In this document: piece by piece, positions 5,097 through 10,047 of the stretch | Position numbering within the stretch: the stretch's first letter is position 1 | How the letters are laid out: each line of letters opens with the position of its first letter | From: Cyanobacteria bacterium OH_PDB_112 | GTDB lineage: Bacteria; Cyanobacteriota; Vampirovibrionia; Gastranaerophilales; CAJFVJ01 | Assembly (NCBI GenBank): GCA_023457295.1 | Contig: JAEWLZ010000144.1 | Span: forward strand, 1 to 10,047 | Direction of reading: 5' to 3' | DNA: 10,047 bases | Notes under the pieces: model-generated | What the model saw: the letters and a program-made list of their open reading frames with translations, nothing else | What the model was told of the DNA's origin: nothing | Database searches by the model: none | Position numbers and translations under genes: made by a program

Positions 5097-5768
5097 ATGT
5101 CCAACGCAAATGAAGTAAAAAATAATCAAAAAATTCGTGAATACATGGAGATTATTGAAAAAGTTTCCAAAGTAGAACAGCGACGAATTCCTTCTCATAT
5201 GATTGAATACGAAGAACTTGTTTCAATCGGGATAATTGCTGTTCAATCAATGATAAAAAATAAAACTGCCGAACAGTTGGAAAAATACAACAGCTCTTAT
5301 ATAGCAACAGCTGTAAGATGGGCTATAAGAAACGAACTACGAAACCGCTATAAATGGTACTCTCTTAAACATAAAAAAGATGAAGGAGAATTTGACGAAG
5401 ACGGAAGCGACGGAATAGACCTTTCTCCGGCGAAAGTAAGAGAATCGGTCTATGAAACCATTCTTTCGATAGATTCCCTTGCCGATGCGGCATCGGATAA
5501 TGATTCGCCTTTTGATTTTATAAAAGATAACGCCGCGCTACCCGATGAAAAAATTGAAATTGGCGAAATCGCAAAAATGATTCGAGAAGCCATTTCTACA
5601 CTTCCCAGAAAAGAAAGAGCCGTTGTGGAATATCGTTTTTACAGAAATATGCAGGTAAAAGATATTGCCGTTCAAGTAGGCCTTTCTTCATCAAGAATTA
5701 CAAGAATTGTTCAGGGTTCTCTGCATCATATAAGATGTTATCTGAGAGAACGCGGTTATAACGGATAA
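5097..5768 (+). CDS. FliA-like (sigma-28 family) RNA polymerase sigma factor
   Basis: Sigma-70-family protein of 223 aa. Region 2 spans about 13-95, with the core-binding/-10 segment YEELVSIGIIAVQSMI (38-53) and the aromatic/basic YIATAVRWAIRNELRNRYKWYS (68-89). Region 4 spans about 161-216, with LPRKERAVVEYRFYRNMQVKDIA and a helix-turn-helix ending in GLSSSRITRIVQGSLHHIR (195-213). The stretch SIDSLADAA...FDFIKDNAALPDEKIE before region 4 resembles the equivalent SLD...D.I.D...P part of FliA. Instead of a recognisable region 3 there is an acidic linker (about 95-110), and the protein is shorter than typical FliA of about 240-250 aa. It sits 30 nt after flhB with a modest GGA ribosome site, presumably in one transcript. 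It is a natural candidate to read the sigma-28-like promoter at 1210-1237. Another alternative sigma subgroup cannot be excluded. Confidence 0.85.
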   Translation: MSNANEVKNNQKIREYMEIIEKVSKVEQRRIPSHMIEYEELVSIGIIAVQSMIKNKTAEQLEKYNSSYIATAVRWAIRNELRNRYKWYSLKHKKDEGEFDEDGSDGIDLSPAKVRESVYETILSIDSLADAASDNDSPFDFIKDNAALPDEKIEIGEIAKMIREAISTLPRKERAVVEYRFYRNMQVKDIAVQVGLSSSRITRIVQGSLHHIRCYLRERGYNG

Positions 5769-5790
5769 ATTAATTAATTAATTAATTTAA
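5765..5790. repeat. Short AATT/TTAA tandem repeat
   Basis: About five tandem copies of a TTAA/AATT 4-mer run from the sigma-factor stop codon to the stop codon of the convergent 113-aa frame. The tract is self-complementary. It may be simple low-complexity sequence between convergent genes; it has no GC-rich stem, so it is not a typical terminator. Confidence 0.6.
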
Positions 5791-6123
5791 ATCAAATTTA
5801 CCGACTTGCGCACAAGGGTTTTTAACATAAAATCTCATTTTGCAAGAATGTTTTATTTTGCAAAAAACCGAATACAAGCTTATATTGTCAAGGAAGTTTA
5901 TATCTAAAAGATGATTGCGTTTTAGCCATAATTTTATTTCATCGTAACCATAAATTTCTGCGAAACACATAAAATCGGATAATTTTCCGATTTTATGGAG
6001 AACGAAAAAAAATTTTGGATTACTTATAAAAAAAATCCTGTCATTCAAAACAACTGGCGGGATTAAAAGCCTGTTTTGCACGCTCAAATTAGATTCTCTA
6101 CTGTCAAATAAATCATGTACCAT
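5782..6123 (-). CDS. Hypothetical 113-aa protein
   Basis: Not recognised. This minus-strand frame starts with ATG at 6123 and encodes an aromatic- and Lys-rich product without a signal peptide or clear membrane segment. It has four cysteines (C53, C88, C94, C104) and a Phe-rich stretch RIFFISNPKFFFVLH (29-43). I see no convincing Shine-Dalgarno upstream of the start, unlike most genes here. The frame contains a perfect 12-bp inverted repeat (5968-5997, covering about residues 43-52). It is the only candidate gene between the sigma factor and aroF and is convergent with the sigma gene. The composition is plausible for a protein, but the missing ribosome site and the palindrome leave open that it is a decayed gene or a chance frame. 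Confidence 0.45.
   Translation of the reverse strand: MVHDLFDSRESNLSVQNRLLIPPVVLNDRIFFISNPKFFFVLHKIGKLSDFMCFAEIYGYDEIKLWLKRNHLLDINFLDNISLYSVFCKIKHSCKMRFYVKNPCAQVGKFDLN
5968..5997. repeat. Perfect 12-bp inverted repeat with 6-nt loop
   Basis: CATAAAATCGGA (5968-5979) is the exact reverse complement of TCCGATTTTATG (5986-5997), with the loop TAATTT. It lies inside the hypothetical minus-strand frame and 200 nt downstream of the sigma-factor stop. Possible roles are a weak plus-strand terminator for flhB-sigma, an operator-like palindrome or an RNA hairpin. There is no separate T run beyond the stem. Confidence 0.7.
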
Positions 6124-6180
6124 ACTTTTATTAAAGTATATATTTTGAATAAAAAACGGACAAATATGCGGTTTTTAAAA

Positions 6181-6209
6181 TATTTTACATCCCAAAACCT
6201 TTGTAATAT
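6181..6209 (+). promoter_or_regulatory. Weak promoter candidate for the aroF operon
   Basis: TAATAT at 6204-6209 is a fair -10, 17 nt downstream of TATTTT, which is a poor -35. It lies 29 nt before the aroF ATG. I see no leader peptide, attenuator or riboswitch in the short upstream region. Position and AT-richness are the main support. Confidence 0.22.
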
Positions 6210-6238
6210 CATGTGTTTACGAAAATAGAGGTATTAAA

Positions 6239-7252
6239 ATGTTAATAGTAATGAAGCCATCTGCAACTGAAGAACAAATAAACGAAGCTGTGGAATTCAT
6301 AAAAGCAAAAGGGTTTGAAACTCATCTTTCAAGAGGTGACGTTCATACAGTTATCGGAGCAGTGGGCGACAAATCTATTGATTTACGTGATGTAGAGATT
6401 TTAGACGGAGTCGAAAATCTTATAAAAATATCAACAAGTTATAAGCTTGCAAGCCGTGCTTTTAAAGCAGAAGATACCGTTGTTGATGTCAAAGGAGTAA
6501 AATTCGGCGGCAAATACTGCGGAATGATTGCCGGTCCTTGCACCATAGAATCTTATGAACAAATGGATGAAACCGCCAAACAACTTGCGGCAATAGGAGT
6601 AAAAGCTCTTCGAGGAGGCGCTTTCAAACCCAGAACTTCTCCTTACAGTTTTCAGGGCTTAGGAGAAGAAGGTCTAAAAATTATTCGCGAAGTCGCTGAT
6701 AAATACAATATGGTTGTAGTTTCAGAAGTAATGGAAAGTGCCCAAATAGACCTTTTTGTAAAATATGCGGATATTTTACAAGTCGGAGCTAGAAATATGC
6801 AAAATTTTAATTTGCTTCGTGAATTAAGCTATGTTAAAAAACCTATAATTTTGAAAAGAGGCCTTTCATCAACTATCGAAGAATGGCTTATGTCAGCAGA
6901 ATATTTACTTTCTGACGGCAACGGAGATATAATTCTTTGCGAAAGAGGCATAAGGACTTTTGAACGGGCAACACGCAATACACTTGATATTTCTGCTATT
7001 CCTGTAATTAAAAAACTGTCCCATCTGCCGATTATAGTAGATCCCAGCCACGGAACAGGACTTCGGGACAAAGTTTTACCTATGTCAAGAGCTTCCATCG
7101 CAGCAGGCGCGGACGGCATTATGGTAGAAGTTCATTATGATCCGTCAAAAGCACTTTGCGACGGACCTCAATCGCTTTTGCCAAAAGATTATGAAAAATT
7201 ATTCAATGACTCCAAAGCTATTGCACCTTTATTGGGCAAAGAAATAAATTAA
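6239..7252 (+). CDS. aroF: 3-deoxy-7-phosphoheptulonate (DAHP) synthase, type I-beta
   Basis: Condenses phosphoenolpyruvate and erythrose 4-phosphate to DAHP, the first step of the shikimate/aromatic pathway. The 337-aa product matches the Thermotoga-type layout. An N-terminal ferredoxin-like regulatory domain (about 1-75, starting MLIVMKPSATEEQ) is followed by the TIM barrel. Visible active-site elements are IAGPC (metal Cys C101), KPRTSPYSFQG (130-140), GARNMQNF (183-190), LKRG (205-208), CERGIRTFE (234-242), DPSHGTG (268-274, metal His H271), E297 and D308. The Cys/His/Glu/Asp metal set is complete and spaced as in the Thermotoga enzyme. The regulatory domain suggests feedback inhibition by an aromatic amino acid. 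AGAGG lies 7 nt upstream. It heads the operon; the next gene begins 13 nt after its stop. The neighbours are sugar-acid and envelope genes rather than other aro genes, which is unusual. Confidence 0.95.
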   Translation: MLIVMKPSATEEQINEAVEFIKAKGFETHLSRGDVHTVIGAVGDKSIDLRDVEILDGVENLIKISTSYKLASRAFKAEDTVVDVKGVKFGGKYCGMIAGPCTIESYEQMDETAKQLAAIGVKALRGGAFKPRTSPYSFQGLGEEGLKIIREVADKYNMVVVSEVMESAQIDLFVKYADILQVGARNMQNFNLLRELSYVKKPIILKRGLSSTIEEWLMSAEYLLSDGNGDIILCERGIRTFERATRNTLDISAIPVIKKLSHLPIIVDPSHGTGLRDKVLPMSRASIAAGADGIMVEVHYDPSKALCDGPQSLLPKDYEKLFNDSKAIAPLLGKEIN

Positions 7253-7265
7253 AAAGGATATCAAA

Positions 7266-7880
7266 ATGTTTGAGAAAATTTATCAAAAAATTGCAGAAAA
7301 AAAATTGATCGGAGTTGTAAGAGAATCTGACTATGAAAGAGCTTTAGACATAGCGAATGCTTTTATAGAAGGCGGCATAGAGATTATAGAAGTAACTCTT
7401 GAAAATAAATATTCTCTAATGGTTATAGAAAGAATTTCAAAAAATACTGATGTACTTGTTGGAGCGGGCTCTATAATTACAACCCATCAAGCTGAAAAAG
7501 CAGTTATGGCAGGGTCAAAATACCTTACGTCTCCTGTTTTGGAGATGAATCTCGTAAGACTTTCAAAAAGTTATAAAATTCCTGTAATTACTTCTGCATC
7601 AACAACAAATGAATGTTATCAAGCTTGGAAATCGGGCGTTAAGTATATAAAACTTTTCCCTGCAAGCGATATGGGCGGTGCGGATTACGTAAGAGACATT
7701 CTGAAAGCTATGCCTTTCTTGCAGTTAATTCCGACAAGCGGAGTCAGCCCTCATGATTTTCAGGACTATTTAGATGCAGGAGCTGTTGCGGTAGGGATAG
7801 GAAGAGCGTTTTACAAAGATTTGGCTTACGAAGAAATAGTAAATAAAGTAAAGAGAGCTAAAGAAAGCCTCCGTCATTGA
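7266..7880 (+). CDS. KDPG/KHG-aldolase-family class I aldolase
   Basis: Class I aldolase of the 2-keto-3-deoxy-6-phosphogluconate (KDPG) / 4-hydroxy-2-oxoglutarate family; family members reversibly split such acids to pyruvate plus an aldehyde. The 204-aa length is typical. Visible elements are a barrel start with LIGVVRES (14-21), EVTL (42-45) with the general-acid Glu E42, GAGSI (66-70), the Schiff-base lysine K129 in YIKLFPAS, IPTSGVSP (155-162), and GAVAVGIGRAF (172-182). Deviations from E. coli Eda are Glu at position 46 where Arg49 (EVTLR) would be, Ser for Thr in GAGT, SAST around 110-113 in place of the usual PG turn, and TSG for TGG. The catalytic core is intact but the phosphate/substrate site is altered, so the substrate is uncertain. 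AAAGGAT lies just before the ATG. The gene pairs with the kinase downstream. Confidence 0.88.
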   Translation: MFEKIYQKIAEKKLIGVVRESDYERALDIANAFIEGGIEIIEVTLENKYSLMVIERISKNTDVLVGAGSIITTHQAEKAVMAGSKYLTSPVLEMNLVRLSKSYKIPVITSASTTNECYQAWKSGVKYIKLFPASDMGGADYVRDILKAMPFLQLIPTSGVSPHDFQDYLDAGAVAVGIGRAFYKDLAYEEIVNKVKRAKESLRH

Positions 7881-7932
7881 CCTGACAGGGCTTTTGTGCT
7901 AAAGTTAACGGGTCATTATAAGTAAGGTTATT

Positions 7933-8874
7933 ATGATAGAAAATTTAGATTTAATTTGTATAGGCGAAGGTTTAATAGAACTTTCAAGCAATGAAAGTCT
8001 TTCCTATACGGGACAGTTAGACAAGTATTATGGCGGAGACACTATTTGCACCGCCGTTGCCGCTGCAAGGCTCGGTTCTAAAGTCGGCTTTATTTCAAGA
8101 GTAGGAAATGACTTCTTTAAAGATTTCCTTATTGAATCTTGGCAAATGGAAAATATTGATACGAGCCAAATCAAGCTTGTAGATGGATTTAATGCTTTGT
8201 ATTTTATTACAAGACCAAAAAATAAAGCTAAAGAATTCGCTTATTATCGAAGAAAAAGTGCCGCAACAAATTTATCCATTGATGATATTTCACCTTTGTA
8301 TATAGAAACGGCTTCGATTGTTTATGCAACTGGAATAACACAATCTTTATCGATTTCATCGGCAGAAGCCGTACAAAAAGCTTTTAAAATCGCTAAAAGT
8401 AAAGGTATAAAAGTAGCCTACGATCCAAACTTTAGCCCTCTTTTGCAAGAAATCGACGAAGCAAAAGATTTTTTTGAGCAAGTTATTGAATATGTGGATA
8501 TTTTATTCTTGAATTCAAAACATGACGCATTAAAAATTTTAGACCTTGAAACTCCCGATAAAATTATTAAATATTTAAATGACCGCGGAGTAAACATTGT
8601 TGTAGTAAAAGAAGGCGCAGCAGGTTATACCGTAGGTTACGGCGGAGAATTCAGCCATGTCCCGGCTGTGGCAGAAAATTTGGTCGATACGACAAGTTCA
8701 GGAGATGCCTTTAACGGAGCATTTTTGCACGGAATTTCATCCGGGTTGACTCCTTTTGAGTCCGCCAGATTGGCTTCTTTGGTTGTTAAATATCAGGTTC
8801 AGGGGATTGGAGCGATAAAATCAATTCCGCATAAAGACGAGATTTATACAGAGTTTAAGAACTTGGGAAAATAA
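7933..8874 (+). CDS. PfkB-family sugar kinase, 2-keto-3-deoxygluconate (KDG) kinase-like
   Basis: Ribokinase/PfkB-fold carbohydrate kinase that would phosphorylate a sugar or sugar acid with ATP. The 313-aa product has the GGDT substrate-site motif (34-37) typical of KDG kinases. EFAYYRRKSAATNLS (101-115) matches the KDG-kinase YYR..SAA block. DPNF follows at 164-167, and the PfkB signature DTTSSGDAFNGAF (252-264) contains the catalytic Asp D258 and anion-hole residues. Two positions differ from the KDG kinases I know: Cys39 replaces Asn in GGDT-x-N, and Ser168 replaces the Arg of DPNxR, which contacts the acid in Thermus KDG kinase as I recall. It follows the aldolase after 52 nt with AAGG 5 nt before the ATG. 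Its stop overlaps the csaB start. With the aldolase it forms a phosphorylate-then-cleave pair; no dehydratase is visible. Confidence 0.87.
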   Translation: MIENLDLICIGEGLIELSSNESLSYTGQLDKYYGGDTICTAVAAARLGSKVGFISRVGNDFFKDFLIESWQMENIDTSQIKLVDGFNALYFITRPKNKAKEFAYYRRKSAATNLSIDDISPLYIETASIVYATGITQSLSISSAEAVQKAFKIAKSKGIKVAYDPNFSPLLQEIDEAKDFFEQVIEYVDILFLNSKHDALKILDLETPDKIIKYLNDRGVNIVVVKEGAAGYTVGYGGEFSHVPAVAENLVDTTSSGDAFNGAFLHGISSGLTPFESARLASLVVKYQVQGIGAIKSIPHKDEIYTEFKNLGK

Positions 8875-9920
8875 TGAAAAAAGCAGTTATATCAGGCTAT
8901 TATGGTTTCGAAAATTATGGTGATGAGATTAGTTTACAAGTAATTGTAAATGCTCTAAAAGAACAGGGTGTCGCAATTTCGGCTTTTTCTTCAAAACCGG
9001 AATTAACTTCTTACGAAAACGGCATTATTTGTTTTTATACTTTTGATATTTTTGATGTTATACGTCAAATTTTTGTGTCCGATATCTTGATTTCGGGCGG
9101 CGGGAGTCTTTTGCAGGACAAAACAAGCATAAAAAGTCTTTTATATTATCTTTTTGTTATTTGGACAGCAAAAATTCTTGGTAAAAAAGTTGTTATTTTT
9201 TCTCAAGGATTTGCTCCTTTGAAATATAAGCCTCTTGAAATTTTATTAAAGTTAACTCTTAAAAAAATAAATTATATTTCGGTCAGAGATGAGGAAAGCC
9301 GAGCTTATCTTGAAAACATTGGAATAAAATCAAAAACTTTTTCTGACTGCGTTTGGGCTTTTAACAAGACCAAAACTCTCAAAAAAAATAAACTTGTTAT
9401 ACAACTTCGTGATAATGATAAACTTACTGACGAAAAAATAGAAATTATGTCAAGAATCATTGCCGAAAAATACAAACACACAAAAATAGAAATCTTACCT
9501 TTGCATGAAGAAAAAGATTCTGAAGTTTGCGAAAAAATGTATGATGCACTTAGAGAAAATAATGTAGAAGTAGAACTTTTGAAGCATCTTACTATATCGG
9601 AAATAACAGAGGTTTTGGCATCTGCCCGCAGTCTTATTGCGATGAGATACCATGCCTGTTTAGTGGGAATTAAACATAATTCAAATATTTTAGCTCTAAG
9701 CTACGATGAAAAAGTCACAAATTTAGCTCAAAAATTTGAATTGCCTTATGTCTATATTGATGAAAAACAGGATTTATTTGAGGCGGAATTTAAAAAATCC
9801 ATAGAAAGATTTGAGCATAATCGAATAAGTTCAGAAGCTGTAAGAGAAGAAGAAACACTTGCGCAAAAAAGTTTGGAGAATTTGATTAAAACAATCAATA
9901 ATATTGAAATTACGGAGTAG
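8874..9920 (+). CDS. csaB: Polysaccharide pyruvyl transferase CsaB
   Basis: CsaB-type enzyme that transfers a pyruvyl ketal from PEP to a sugar of a surface polymer. In Bacillus this modification anchors S-layer-homology-domain proteins. The 348-aa product shows the family motifs: GYYGFENYGDE (8-18), ISGGGSLLQDKTS (73-85), a hydrophobic YYLFVIWTAKILGKKVVIFSQG-like helix/strand region (91-112), SVRDEES (136-142), SDCVWAF (157-163), the glycosyltransferase-B-like ARSLIAMRYHACLVG (251-265) with the conserved RYH, and SYDEK (276-280). It has no signal peptide and is expected to be cytoplasmic. The start ATG overlaps the kinase stop by one base (TAATG), which suggests translational coupling. A WecG/TagA-type gene follows after 2 nt. 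The csaB-tagA order is, as I recall, common in cyanobacteria and Firmicutes. Confidence 0.92.
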   Translation: MKKAVISGYYGFENYGDEISLQVIVNALKEQGVAISAFSSKPELTSYENGIICFYTFDIFDVIRQIFVSDILISGGGSLLQDKTSIKSLLYYLFVIWTAKILGKKVVIFSQGFAPLKYKPLEILLKLTLKKINYISVRDEESRAYLENIGIKSKTFSDCVWAFNKTKTLKKNKLVIQLRDNDKLTDEKIEIMSRIIAEKYKHTKIEILPLHEEKDSEVCEKMYDALRENNVEVELLKHLTISEITEVLASARSLIAMRYHACLVGIKHNSNILALSYDEKVTNLAQKFELPYVYIDEKQDLFEAEFKKSIERFEHNRISSEAVREEETLAQKSLENLIKTINNIEITE

Positions 9921-9922
9921 CT

Positions 9923-10047
9923 TTGGATAGAAAAATTAAAAAAATTTTAGATTGCAATGTAGATTTAAAAACTCCTGATGAGGCTTTTTCAACGTTTGAA
10001 AAATTTTTAAGCACCGAAAAATCAACCCAAATTATAACAATCAATCC
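9923..10047 (+). CDS. WecG/TagA/CpsF-family glycosyltransferase (5' part only)
   Basis: Partial gene cut by the right edge; 41 codons are visible. The frame reads MDRKIKKILDCNVDL then KTPDEAFSTFEKFL and STQIITIN. This fits the N-terminus of the WecG/TagA/CpsF family, where the I-x-x-I-x-x-V-x-x-x-T-x-x-E-A opening precedes the I-x-T-x-N strand. Family members add a UDP-linked amino sugar (ManNAc or ManNAcA) to a lipid-linked precursor of a surface polymer. The start is taken as TTG at 9923, because GGAG (9914-9917) lies 5 nt upstream within the last codons of csaB and no ATG is present in this frame. Proximity to csaB supports joint work on a pyruvylated cell-wall polymer. Assignment rests on a short stretch. 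Confidence 0.7.
   Translation, partial: MDRKIKKILDCNVDLKTPDEAFSTFEKFLSTEKSTQIITIN

Noticed and set aside
6829..7119. 96-aa minus-strand frame opposite aroF
   Set aside because: Shadow of the DAHP synthase active-site region, which is fully conserved in the plus frame.
7877..7932. TGACC/GGTCA complementarity in the aldolase-kinase gap as a terminator or attenuator
   Set aside because: Only about five pairs with a long loop and no T run; too weak to call.
1..10047. CRISPR arrays, tRNA or rRNA genes, insertion sequences, phage or defence genes
   Set aside because: I see no regularly spaced repeats, no tRNA-like cloverleaf with conserved T-arm sequence, and no transposase, integrase or nuclease-like products in any frame.

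Overview
The window is AT-rich (roughly one third G+C by eye) and bacterial. Several features point to a non-photosynthetic relative of Cyanobacteria (Vampirovibrionia/Melainabacteria, perhaps Gastranaerophilales). YidC carries a hydrophilic domain inserted between its second and third membrane segments, as I recall for cyanobacterial YidC. A csaB gene is followed directly by a WecG/TagA-type gene, and FlhB and FliA-like flagellar genes are present in a low-GC genome. This assignment is an inference; no 16S or similar marker is present.

Left part (1-2770). The minus strand carries the classic ribosome/RNase P/membrane-insertion cluster: rpmH (L34) -> rnpA (TTG start) -> yidD (overlapping rnpA by 44 nt). 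It then breaks off and resumes with yidC (GTG start), which runs off the left edge. Between yidD and yidC, on the opposite strand, sits an unrecognised 126-aa gene. A good match to a sigma-28 (FliA/SigD) promoter lies about 150 nt upstream of it.

Middle (2742-6123). A secreted, extremely cysteine-rich protein (32 Cys in 303 aa) is encoded on the minus strand and ends in a clear intrinsic terminator. Divergent from it is a plus-strand pair: FlhB, the export-gate/switch protein of the flagellar type III secretion apparatus, with NPSH in place of the usual NPTH, and a FliA-like sigma factor. A small hypothetical minus-strand gene follows, containing a perfect 12-bp inverted repeat.

Right part (6239-10047). 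A tightly packed plus-strand operon encodes a type I-beta DAHP synthase with its N-terminal regulatory domain, a KDPG-aldolase-family enzyme, a PfkB/KDG-kinase-like sugar-acid kinase, the polysaccharide pyruvyl transferase CsaB (start overlaps the kinase stop as TAATG), and the beginning of a WecG/TagA/CpsF-type glycosyltransferase cut by the right edge. The last two genes belong to cell-surface polymer synthesis. The aldolase and kinase look like a 2-keto-3-deoxy-sugar-acid pair, but each has changes at usually conserved substrate-site positions, so the true substrate is open.

The most interesting threads are the sigma-28-like promoter linked to the orphan 126-aa gene, with a FliA-like sigma factor encoded nearby; the cysteine-rich secreted protein; and the sugar-acid aldolase/kinase pair embedded in a PEP/pyruvate-using envelope operon.
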